From the NCBI GenBank assembly GCA_024279575.1, contig JAJRRJ010000223.1:1-13565 (forward strand): a DNA stretch of 13,565 bases, read 5' to 3'. The position numbers and the translations under genes are program-made. Shown piece by piece: positions 1-6,245 of the stretch (its first letter is position 1; each line of letters opens with the position of its first letter). The notes beneath the pieces were generated by a model, which was given only the letters and a program-made list of their open reading frames with translations, made no database searches and was not told where the DNA came from. This stretch comes from Alphaproteobacteria bacterium (GTDB taxonomy: Bacteria > Pseudomonadota > Alphaproteobacteria > Rhizobiales > Devosiaceae).

Positions 1-42
1 AATTGAGTATCCCTGCAAAGTGTCTGTGGTGCTGATTAACAT
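1..42 (-). CDS. YbjQ/UPF0145-like protein, N-terminus only (partial)
   Basis: An ATG at 42-40 on the minus strand opens a frame that runs off the left edge after 14 codons, reading MLISTTDTLQGYSI. The pattern M-x-x-x-T-T-x-T-L-x-G-x-x-I matches my memory of the start of YbjQ/UPF0145 proteins (putative heavy-metal-binding domain, about 105 residues, role poorly known). A purine-rich ribosome binding site (GGGA) lies just upstream, and a good promoter lies at 69-97. The identification rests on only 14 residues, so the family call is tentative, though promoter, ribosome binding site and motif agree. It is divergent from the HerA-like gene. Confidence 0.55.
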   Translation of the reverse strand, partial: MLISTTDTLQGYSI

Positions 43-68
43 CTTTTTCCCGCCGGTTTTATTGTAAT

Positions 69-97
69 TAAATAGTCATCCGGCCCGTCACTGCCAA
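69..97 (-). promoter_or_regulatory. Sigma70-type promoter of the YbjQ-like gene
   Basis: Read on the minus strand, TTGGCA (97-92) and TATTTA (74-69) are separated by exactly 17 bases. The predicted transcript start is near 62, giving a leader of about 20 bases that contains the ribosome binding site. This is sequence inspection only. Confidence 0.45.
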
Positions 98-135
98 GGT
101 GTGCGGGGCAAAAAACTACAAATACAGGTTTTGCC

Positions 136-165
136 TTGTGACATGGGATGCTTAATAGCTATAAG
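136..165 (+). promoter_or_regulatory. Possible promoter of the HerA-like gene
   Basis: TTGTGA (136-141) and TATAAG (160-165) are 18 bases apart, or 17 if CTATAA is taken as the -10. The predicted start near 172 would leave a short leader before the ATG at 195. It also means the GTG at 165 is unlikely to be the start codon. The match is weaker than the divergent promoter. Confidence 0.3.
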
Positions 166-194
166 TGCGCCAGAAAAATGGGAAGAGGCCTTAT

Positions 195-1646
195 ATGCTG
201 TTAGATGATCATGTTTATTTGGGAACCAGTACCAAAGCTGAATACCTGCCATTAAAATATGCCAATCGGCATGGCTTGATTACCGGTGCGACCGGCACCG
301 GAAAAACAGTTAGCCTGCAGATTATGGCCGAAGGGTTTTCCCGCGCCGGGGTTCCCGTGTTTTGCGCCGATGTAAAAGGGGACCTGTCAGGGCTTGCCGT
401 TAGTGGTACCCATAAGGACTTTTTAGCAGCCCGTGCCAGTGACATTGGCTTCAAAGATTACACATTTGAGAATTTCCCAACAATCTTCTGGGATTTGTTT
501 GGCCGTCAGGGACATCCGATCCGCACCACGGTTTCAGAAATGGGACCATTATTGTTTTCCAGAATGCTTGATCTTAACCCCACGCAGGAAGGGGTGTTGA
601 ACATTGTTTTCAAAATAGCGGATGACGAAGGGCTTTTATTACTTGATCTGAAAGACCTGCGCGCTCTTTTGGTGCAGGTGGGGAAAAACAGAAAAGAAAT
701 TGCGCTCACATATGGTGGCGTTTACACAGCCTCAGTTGGTGCAATTCAGCGCTCTTTGCTGGTGCTTGAGCAACAAAGCGGCGATTTGTTTTTTGGTGAG
801 CGGGCGCTGGATATCAGGGATTTGATGCGCACTGATCGTGATGGGCGTGGATATATTTCGGTTTTGGCGGCAGACGAGTTGATGATGTCGCCCCGACTTT
901 ATTCAACATTCCTGCTTTGGTTGCTCTCAGAGCTTTTTGAAGAGTTGCCTGAAGTTGGCAACCCGGACAAACCAAAGCTGGTGTTCTTTTTTGACGAGGC
1001 GCATCTGCTATTTGATGAGGCGCCCAAAATTTTACTGCAAAAAATTGAGCAGGTGGTAAAACTCGTGCGCTCAAAAGGCGTGGGCGTCTATTTTGTTACT
1101 CAGAACCCTGCAGACATGCCCGATGCAGTTTTGGCCCAGCTTGGCAATCGGGTACAGCACGCATTGCGTGCTTACACACCGCGCGAACAAAAGGCAGTGC
1201 GGGCGGCGGCTGATACATTCCGGCCAAACCCTGACTTTGATACCAAGGATGTCATTACGCAACTGGGTGTTGGGGAGGCTTTGGTTTCAACACTTGAGTC
1301 AAAAGGGGTGCCTTCGATTGTAGGGCGCACGATGATGCGTCCACCTTCATCACGCATGGGCCCTATTTCAAAGAAGGAGCGTACTCAAACCATAAGTAAC
1401 AGCCCCGTTTTTGGCCTTTATGACGATGTGATTGACCGGGAATCTGCATTTGAAGTGTTGAAAAAGCGCGCACTCAGCAATCAGCAAAAAGAAGAAAAAG
1501 CCAGACCCACGCCCAGTAATAATCGCCGTTCAGGGCGCGTTTCTGTAACAGAAACCGCAGTAAAACAACTGGCGCGCACCCTTGCACGTTCCCTTGGAGA
1601 TTCACTTGTGCGCGGAATACTTGGGAGTTTCAGACGTGGCCGCTAA
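195..1646 (+). CDS. HerA-like / DUF853 P-loop ATPase
   Basis: A 483-residue HerA/FtsK-superfamily ATPase of the DUF853 type (the E. coli YjgR group), cytoplasmic. The cellular role of this group is not established; related HerA proteins are hexameric DNA translocases. Visible motifs are Walker A GATGTGKT at residues 31-38, Walker B LVFFFDEAH at 262-270, a sensor-like stretch YFVTQNP at 299-305, and an arginine-rich GNRVQHALR region near 317-325 that could supply an arginine finger. The C-terminal 45 residues are basic and low in complexity. I chose ATG 195 over an in-frame GTG at 165 because GGAAGAGG lies 6 bases before it and family members begin close to the (I/V)xLG motif. The stop overlaps the next gene by 11 bases, suggesting co-expression. 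Confidence 0.88.
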   Translation: MLLDDHVYLGTSTKAEYLPLKYANRHGLITGATGTGKTVSLQIMAEGFSRAGVPVFCADVKGDLSGLAVSGTHKDFLAARASDIGFKDYTFENFPTIFWDLFGRQGHPIRTTVSEMGPLLFSRMLDLNPTQEGVLNIVFKIADDEGLLLLDLKDLRALLVQVGKNRKEIALTYGGVYTASVGAIQRSLLVLEQQSGDLFFGERALDIRDLMRTDRDGRGYISVLAADELMMSPRLYSTFLLWLLSELFEELPEVGNPDKPKLVFFFDEAHLLFDEAPKILLQKIEQVVKLVRSKGVGVYFVTQNPADMPDAVLAQLGNRVQHALRAYTPREQKAVRAAADTFRPNPDFDTKDVITQLGVGEALVSTLESKGVPSIVGRTMMRPPSSRMGPISKKERTQTISNSPVFGLYDDVIDRESAFEVLKKRALSNQQKEEKARPTPSNNRRSGRVSVTETAVKQLARTLARSLGDSLVRGILGSFRRGR

Positions 1647-2172
1647 CCCCACTTTAGTGATTTTTGCATCCGATAAAGGCCCTGGCGATGCAACGCGGAC
1701 CGGTATTATGTCTCAAACCGGAAGCTGGTTGGCAAAGCATGGGGCAAAACTGGTCTGTCTGGTGGAAAATGACGACATTCCGGTTCCCCTTTTAAAGAGT
1801 GCCTGTGCAAAGGGAGCGAAAATTGAGCTGATTGCCGATAAAGAGTATGCGTTGCCAGATGTGTTGCAAAGTATAACAACGCGCGTGATCCCGGATCGTG
1901 CTGAACGCCTTGCAACATTGGGGGAAATTGCAGAGTGTTTTGTGATACTTCCCGGATCGTTAGCCACTGCGACGAGCCATTTTTTGACCTTAAAAAATCT
2001 GGGTGCCCGCGTTCCAATGGTGTTCTTGAATAAGAATAAGGCATTTGAAATCGTTCGGGGGTTTTCCGCCGACGTCTTTTCGCACACTTTTCAGCAGGCC
2101 CATAAGAACATGCAGTTTGCTGAAAGCGTTGACGAAATCTGGGACTCTGTAAACAAACTGCTTACGCACTAA
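1636..2172 (+). CDS. Divergent LOG-like Rossmann-fold protein
   Basis: A 178-residue protein of about LOG-family size. LOG enzymes release the base from nucleoside 5'-monophosphates (cytokinin activation, or AMP/CMP hydrolysis). The order of elements fits a LOG fold: an N-terminal strand LVIFASDKGPG (residues 7-17), a helix, a central region, then R91...CFVILPG (101-107), and a C-terminal VPMVFLN strand (127-132). The usual PGGxGTxxE motif appears as PGSLATATS (106-114), losing the second and third glycines and the catalytic Glu. R91 is kept but the adjacent Lys is Leu, and the GGG phosphate loop reads as VENDD (43-47). It is therefore likely inactive or altered in substrate. GTG 1636 is chosen for its GGGAG site 9 bases upstream. 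It overlaps the HerA-like gene and converges on the next gene with an 8-base gap. The family call is by eye. Confidence 0.6.
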   Translation: MAANPTLVIFASDKGPGDATRTGIMSQTGSWLAKHGAKLVCLVENDDIPVPLLKSACAKGAKIELIADKEYALPDVLQSITTRVIPDRAERLATLGEIAECFVILPGSLATATSHFLTLKNLGARVPMVFLNKNKAFEIVRGFSADVFSHTFQQAHKNMQFAESVDEIWDSVNKLLTH

Positions 2173-2180
2173 ACTAAGGT

Positions 2181-2699
2181 TCAGTGCTCCGGGTGGCGGT
2201 CATTGTTTATGCTGTGACTTTCCCGGCGAAAATTCACAATATTACTGGACACTGGCATGGTTGGCTTTGCTTCGCGTTCGTCTCTCCCCGTATCTTGAGA
2301 CGAGGAAGAGCTGTTTTGAGCTAACTGAAGTTGTGCCAGGACACGATCCCGAAGAAATAGCGGCGACATGGGTTTGACAATCACTTCGTCTATGTTGGCA
2401 AAAGCACAGGCTTGCCGGATTTGCGTATCCACATGCGCTGTCAGCATGATGAACGAAAATCTTTTTTCCGAATTCATCTGGCGCAGCTCAATGGCCAATT
2501 TGGGGGCAGTGGATGAGCCAATTTGAAAGTCGCATACAATAAGGTCATTTGGCACAATGCGAGCATGACGTTTCAGTAATTCTGCCCGGCCAAATATTTG
2601 GACATTAAGGTCCTCTTCGCAATCCAGAACCATAGCGATAATAGAACTCAAAGCAGGGCTTTGCGTCAAAACTGCAACAGTTTTTTTTCTTTCAGTCAC
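2181..2699 (-). CDS. Receiver-domain response regulator with atypical acidic pocket
   Basis: A 172-residue protein with one CheY-like receiver domain (about residues 7-125) and a Ser/Arg/Asn-rich, probably disordered tail (about 128-172). There is no DNA-binding output domain. D57 in IVCDF is the likely phosphoacceptor; T87 (MLTAH) and K109 (VKP) are the switch Thr and conserved Lys. The acidic pair normally found after strand 1 (which helps bind Mg2+) is absent: the strand reads VAVLTQS at 8-14. Phosphorylation may be weak or absent. The start is GTG, with GGGAGG six bases upstream. No histidine kinase gene is in the window. A CtrA box at 2718-2732 suggests cell-cycle control. The 'VKPMSP' ending is common in alphaproteobacterial single-domain regulators. 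The specific pathway is not known. Confidence 0.8.
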   Translation of the reverse strand: MTERKKTVAVLTQSPALSSIIAMVLDCEEDLNVQIFGRAELLKRHARIVPNDLIVCDFQIGSSTAPKLAIELRQMNSEKRFSFIMLTAHVDTQIRQACAFANIDEVIVKPMSPLFLRDRVLAQLQLAQNSSSSSQDTGRDEREAKPTMPVSSNIVNFRRESHSINNDRHPEH

Positions 2700-2717
2700 T
2701 CAAAGCCTCCCACAAGG

Positions 2718-2732
2718 TTAACAAACAGTTAA
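2718..2732. promoter_or_regulatory. CtrA-type binding site (TTAA-N7-TTAA)
   Basis: The plus strand reads TTAACAAACAGTTAA, with GTTAAC at both ends (2717-2722 and 2728-2733, 11 bases apart). This is the full CtrA consensus TTAA-N7-TTAAC, and it also reads correctly on the minus strand. It lies 18 bases before the GTG of the response regulator gene and overlaps that gene's predicted -10, which would favour repression by CtrA. The motif is seen directly; binding is inferred. Confidence 0.6.
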
Positions 2733-2754
2733 CACAATTTGCATGGTGAAACAA
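2726..2754 (-). promoter_or_regulatory. Possible promoter of the response regulator gene
   Basis: On the minus strand TTGTTT (2754-2749) and TAACTG (2731-2726) are 17 bases apart. The -10 lies inside the CtrA box. The -10 is a poor consensus match, so the call is modest. Confidence 0.35.
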
Positions 2755-2770
2755 AGGCCGGATTTTGATC

Positions 2771-2801
2771 AACACAACAAAACCGGTCAGAAATCTGACC
2801 G
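2771..2801 (-). terminator. Likely intrinsic terminator after sodB
   Basis: A perfect 7-base stem, CGGTCAG (2784-2790) and CTGACCG (2795-2801), closes a 4-base loop. On the minus strand it is followed by GTTTTGTTGTG, a moderately U-rich tail. It lies 34 bases past the sodB stop and before the response regulator gene, so it would isolate the two units. The tail is imperfect. Confidence 0.5.
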
Positions 2802-2835
2802 CTTTCAGGTGTTCGTTTAAAACATGGATATGAAC

Positions 2836-3432
2836 TTAGGATGCTTCTTCAAATAATTGGGCGACATAGTCCCAATTGACCATATTGTCGAAAAAAGCTT
2901 CCAGATATTTAGGGCGCGCATTGCGGTAATCAATGTAATAGGAATGCTCCCAGACATCTACACCAAGCAGTGGCACGCCGCCATGCACCAACGGGTTTTC
3001 ACCGTTGGCAGTTTTGGTGACTTCCAGCTTACCATTTGCCAGTGTGAGCCATGCCCATCCTGATCCAAATTGTGTGGTGCCCGCTGTAATGAATGCATCG
3101 CGAAATGCGGCAACTGATCCCAGATCAGCAACAATTTTAGCTTCCAGGGCACCCGGAATGGCACCGCCGCCATTGGGCTTCATCCAGTTCCAGAAATGCA
3201 GGTGGTTATAGTGCTGAGCCGCATTGTTAAACAGACCCGCATTGGTGCCAAAGGAGCCTTTGACAACATCTTCAAGACTCTTGCCCTCAAGGCCCGATCC
3301 TTCAAGTAGTTTATTGCCATTTGTCACATAGGCCTGATGATGCTTGTCATGGTGATATTCAAAGGTCTCGGCGGACATAAATTCACCTAAGGCGTCATAG
3401 GCATAGGGGAGTTCGGGGAGTTCAAAAGCCAT
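2836..3432 (-). CDS. sodB: Superoxide dismutase, Fe-type
   Basis: A 198-residue Fe/Mn-family superoxide dismutase that converts superoxide to oxygen and hydrogen peroxide, cytoplasmic (no signal peptide). By alignment to E. coli SodB from memory, the metal ligands are H27 (EYHHDKHH), H77 (YNHLHFW), D159 and H163 (VDVWEH). Q73 in NNAAQ sits at the position where Fe-SODs place the active-site glutamine, and the Mn-type GG pattern there is absent. The Fe form is therefore favoured, though a cambialistic enzyme cannot be excluded. Length and C-terminus are typical. The start is supported by AGGAGG about 8 bases upstream. It has its own promoter at 3506-3534 and a terminator at 2771-2801, so it is probably a single-gene unit downstream of ptrB. 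Confidence 0.95.
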   Translation of the reverse strand: MAFELPELPYAYDALGEFMSAETFEYHHDKHHQAYVTNGNKLLEGSGLEGKSLEDVVKGSFGTNAGLFNNAAQHYNHLHFWNWMKPNGGGAIPGALEAKIVADLGSVAAFRDAFITAGTTQFGSGWAWLTLANGKLEVTKTANGENPLVHGGVPLLGVDVWEHSYYIDYRNARPKYLEAFFDNMVNWDYVAQLFEEAS

Positions 3433-3505
3433 TGGGGCCTCCTAAAGGGTTTGTTTTGCAAATATCTTGTTTCTCTGGCGCCGCGCGCGCAGGCTATTTT
3501 GCATG

Positions 3506-3534
3506 AGTATAGGCGAATAAGAAGGGTGCGACAA
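3506..3534 (-). promoter_or_regulatory. Sigma70-type promoter of sodB
   Basis: On the minus strand TTGTCG (3534-3529) and TATACT (3511-3506) are separated by exactly 17 bases. The -35 begins at the base next to the ptrB stop codon. The predicted start near 3499 gives a leader of about 67 bases, which includes a GC-rich stretch (GCGCGCGCGGCGCC) before the ribosome binding site. Confidence 0.6.
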
Positions 3535-5628
3535 TTAGTCAAGGGGGATCGATGCAACTTTGACAGCAAACGCCTGAGTAAGCGCAGTTTCCTTGAGCCG
3601 GTCAAATCTGCCCGAAGCCCCCCCATGTCCCGCATCCATATTGGTTTTGAGATAAAGCGGGGTGGTGTCAGTTTTTTTCTCCCGCAACCGGGCCACCCAT
3701 TTTGCCGGTTCCCAATAGGTGACGCGAGGGTCGGTAAGACCCGCCAGCACCAGCATGGCGGGGTAGGGCTTTTCTTCGATATTGTCATAAGGAGAATAGC
3801 TTGAAATAAGCGCATAGTCCTTTTCAGAAGTGATTGGATTTCCCCACTCCGGCCACTCTGGCGGGGTGAGGGGAAGCGTATCATCCAGCATTGTGTTGAG
3901 CACGTCCACAAAGGGAACCTGCGCGATGATCCCTGCAAACAGATCTGGGCGCATATTGGCCACGGCCCCCATTAGCATCCCCCCCGCTGACCCCCCTTGC
4001 GCAACGATTTTGTTCGTATTTGCATAGTTTTTGGCAATCAGGTGTTCCGCCACACAAATGAAATCGGTAAAGCTGTTGACCTTTTGCGCTGCGCGCCCGT
4101 TTTCGTACCACTTATATCCCTTGTCCTTGCCACCCCTCACATGGGCAATGGCATAAACAAACCCGCGATCAACCAGAGAAAGGCTGGCGATTGAAAAGCT
4201 GGCAGGCATGGATATTCCATAGGCGCCATAGCCATAAAGCAAACATGGTGCCGTGCCGTTTAACGGAGTGTCTTTGCGATAAAGAAGAGTGACCGGCACC
4301 TCCTCTCCGTCTTCAGCGATGGCAAAAACCCGTTCGGTTTTATAGTTGCTGGCATTGTGCCCGCTGGGGATGATCTGCTCTTTTCGCAATACCCGCTCCC
4401 CCGTTATCAGATCATAGTCAAAAACCTGTGAAGGGGTTGTGGGAGAGGAATAGGTAAACCGGATGGTGCTGGTGTCAAATTCATAACCTGTGGATACTCC
4501 AAGGGCATAAGCGGCCTCATCAAATGCAATGGGTGTTTCTTCCCGGGTGACAAGGTCTCGAATAATTATGCGTGGCAAACCGTTCGCTTTTTCCAGTCGG
4601 ATCAGATGATTTTCAAGTACGCTGGTCGATAAAATGAGCGTGCCTGCACTGTGGGAAACCAGCTCTTTCCAATTGCTGACCCCGGGAGTGTTGACCGGCG
4701 CGGTCATAATTTTAAAGTCCTTCGCGCCTTTTTCGTTGGTCAGAATAATCAATTCACCATGGCGCTCGTCCACACTGTATTCGCGCCCCTCCAGTCGCGG
4801 CGCAATCAAAATTGGCTTGCCCCCAAGACGTGCATCTATCAGTCGAATTTCACTGGTTTGATGATCACCTGTGCTGATGGTGATATATTTGCCTGAAAGA
4901 GTTTTCCCTACCTGAACAAAGAATCCGGGATCGTTTTCTTCATAGATGGTTTTATCATTTGTCTGCCTGGTGCCCAGAACATGTTGTCGCACACGAAATG
5001 GGCGGTGGTTTTCATCCAGTTCCACATAGTAGATGCTTAAACTGTCTGCCGCCCAGACCGCTCCTCCAGCTGACTTTTCGATTAGGTCGGGCAGGTCTTT
5101 ATCTGAACTAAGGTTGCGAATACGGATTGTATAATACTCAGATCCGTTGCGATCGCACCCCCAGGCCAAAAGCCTGTGCTCAGGATCGTGTGCTGCGCCG
5201 GCAAAGCCAAAATATTCCTCACCTACCTCCTTGTTACAGTCTAGAATGCAGGTCTCGTTTTCCCCATTCCGCGCTGTACGCATCAAAAGTGGATATTGCT
5301 TGCCCTCCAACATTTTTGAGTAATAGGCAAATGGGCCATCAGGGGATGGAATTCCACTTTCGTCTTCTTTGATGCGCCCACGAATTTCCCGGTATATTGT
5401 ATCTTGCAGGTCCTTGGTTTTATCCCCAAACGAGACTGTGAAATAATCATTTTCTGCTTCAAGGTATTTTCGAATTGGCAAAGGGAGGGTGTCGGGTTTG
5501 CGCATGACCTCCTGCCAGTTTTCAGCCCGCAGCCAGTGATAGGGGTCTTGGCGTGTGATGGTGTGCTGGGTTTGGGCATGTGAAATTTTGTCTGCAACCG
5601 GTGCAGTGGGGAGTGTGGGGGAGGGCAT
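3535..5628 (-). CDS. ptrB: Oligopeptidase B-type S9 serine peptidase
   Basis: A 697-residue prolyl oligopeptidase-family (S9A) enzyme of the oligopeptidase B (protease II) type. It is predicted to cleave short peptides after basic residues in the cytoplasm. The N-terminal part (about 1-420) has the features of the seven-bladed propeller that gates access. The alpha/beta-hydrolase domain follows, with HVRGG at 496-500. The catalytic triad is Ser547 (GGSAGG), Asp633 (LTDPRV) and His668 (AGHGG). Length is usual for the family. No signal peptide is seen. The start ATG has TGGAG about 9 bases upstream. It follows msrB on the same strand with a 28-base gap, so the two may be co-transcribed. Specificity for basic residues is inferred from family resemblance, not from visible residues. 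Confidence 0.92.
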   Translation of the reverse strand: MPSPTLPTAPVADKISHAQTQHTITRQDPYHWLRAENWQEVMRKPDTLPLPIRKYLEAENDYFTVSFGDKTKDLQDTIYREIRGRIKEDESGIPSPDGPFAYYSKMLEGKQYPLLMRTARNGENETCILDCNKEVGEEYFGFAGAAHDPEHRLLAWGCDRNGSEYYTIRIRNLSSDKDLPDLIEKSAGGAVWAADSLSIYYVELDENHRPFRVRQHVLGTRQTNDKTIYEENDPGFFVQVGKTLSGKYITISTGDHQTSEIRLIDARLGGKPILIAPRLEGREYSVDERHGELIILTNEKGAKDFKIMTAPVNTPGVSNWKELVSHSAGTLILSTSVLENHLIRLEKANGLPRIIIRDLVTREETPIAFDEAAYALGVSTGYEFDTSTIRFTYSSPTTPSQVFDYDLITGERVLRKEQIIPSGHNASNYKTERVFAIAEDGEEVPVTLLYRKDTPLNGTAPCLLYGYGAYGISMPASFSIASLSLVDRGFVYAIAHVRGGKDKGYKWYENGRAAQKVNSFTDFICVAEHLIAKNYANTNKIVAQGGSAGGMLMGAVANMRPDLFAGIIAQVPFVDVLNTMLDDTLPLTPPEWPEWGNPITSEKDYALISSYSPYDNIEEKPYPAMLVLAGLTDPRVTYWEPAKWVARLREKKTDTTPLYLKTNMDAGHGGASGRFDRLKETALTQAFAVKVASIPLD

Positions 5629-5656
5629 TCGTTGGCTCCAGAGATTATTTGGTAAA

Positions 5657-6052
5657 TTACTTTTTTGCAGTAAAAGAAAGCGCGCCGCCGTTCATACAGT
5701 AGCGTAAACCGGTGGGGTTTGGCCCATCATCAAAAACATGGCCTAAATGCGCATCGCATGCAGCGCAACGCACTTCCGTTCGTTTTCGAAACAGGGAATT
5801 GTCTGCATGCTCTCCTACCGCTTCAGCATTTGCGGGTTGAAAAAAACTGGGCCACCCGGACCCGGAGTCATATTTTGCCTCAGCATTGAACAACACTTTG
5901 CCACAACACACGCATTCATATGTTCCTTCGCGTTTTTCTTCATTAAGTGGGTGGGAACCAGGCCGCTCGGTGCCGCTTTTTCGGGTAATCCGATATTGTT
6001 CAGGACTTAGCTGATCCTGCCACTCCGCGTTTGTTTTTTTGATCTTATTCAT
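5657..6052 (-). CDS. msrB: Peptide methionine-(R)-S-oxide reductase
   Basis: A 131-residue MsrB that reduces methionine-R-sulfoxide in oxidised proteins, cytoplasmic. A structural zinc site is formed by C47/C50 (CVCC) and C96/C99 (CAAC). The conserved SGWPSF motif is at 65-70, and HLGHVFDDGP is at 102-111. The catalytic cysteine is C119 in RYCMNGG. The start has AAAGG 8 bases upstream. It is the first gene of a minus-strand run (msrB, ptrB) and is divergent from the mnh operon, sharing the 193-base regulatory region 6053-6245. No MsrA is fused to it or nearby. Confidence 0.95.
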   Translation of the reverse strand: MNKIKKTNAEWQDQLSPEQYRITRKSGTERPGSHPLNEEKREGTYECVCCGKVLFNAEAKYDSGSGWPSFFQPANAEAVGEHADNSLFRKRTEVRCAACDAHLGHVFDDGPNPTGLRYCMNGGALSFTAKK

Positions 6053-6111
6053 ATTTCAGCCTTTCATTGTTTTCAATCTAGGCACTTCCCCTCAGAGATA
6101 CGACTCATTTT

Positions 6112-6210
6112 CGTGTGAAAACAGCGGAATTTCACTGCGGTTCTCCCCCCTGCTTGCCCTGAGACGGATAAACGGTAAGTTGGAAGCGTGTGATTCGCGT
6201 GTGAAACACA
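6112..6210. promoter_or_regulatory. Repeats and dyad in the msrB/mnhA divergent region
   Basis: The heptamer CGTGTGA occurs at 6112-6118, 6187-6193 and 6198-6204; the last two are 11 bases apart, one helical turn. The first is part of a dyad, GTGAAA (6115-6120) N9 TTTCAC (6130-6135). The third lies in TGTGAAACACA (6200-6210), itself a small dyad. The surroundings of the first and third copies are similar (CGTGTGAAA, then ACAGC and an AT-rich stretch). This looks like an operator for a regulator of the Mrp operon and/or msrB. I could not place a convincing -35/-10 pair for either gene. Confidence 0.4.
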
Positions 6211-6245
6211 GCAGATTTAATTTCGGTTATAGCTAAGAGGCAAAA

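Noticed and set aside
165..194. GTG start at 165 for the HerA-like gene
   Set aside because: ATG 195 has a strong, well-spaced GGAAGAGG, and a possible -10 overlaps position 165.
1706..2087. Two minus-strand open frames of 112 and 124 codons opposite the LOG-like gene
   Set aside because: They overlap each other and a plus-strand gene with a good ribosome binding site and a coherent fold pattern; they have no recognisable motifs.
2173..2180. Bidirectional terminator between the convergent LOG-like and response regulator genes
   Set aside because: The gap is 8 bases, and I found no stable hairpin with a T-tract around it.
3387..3938. A 183-codon minus-strand frame spanning the ptrB 3' end, the intergenic region and the sodB start
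   Set aside because: It is a different frame over well-identified ptrB and sodB, with a composition (Arg, Pro, Trp, Cys-rich) typical of a shadow frame; the sodB promoter lies inside it.
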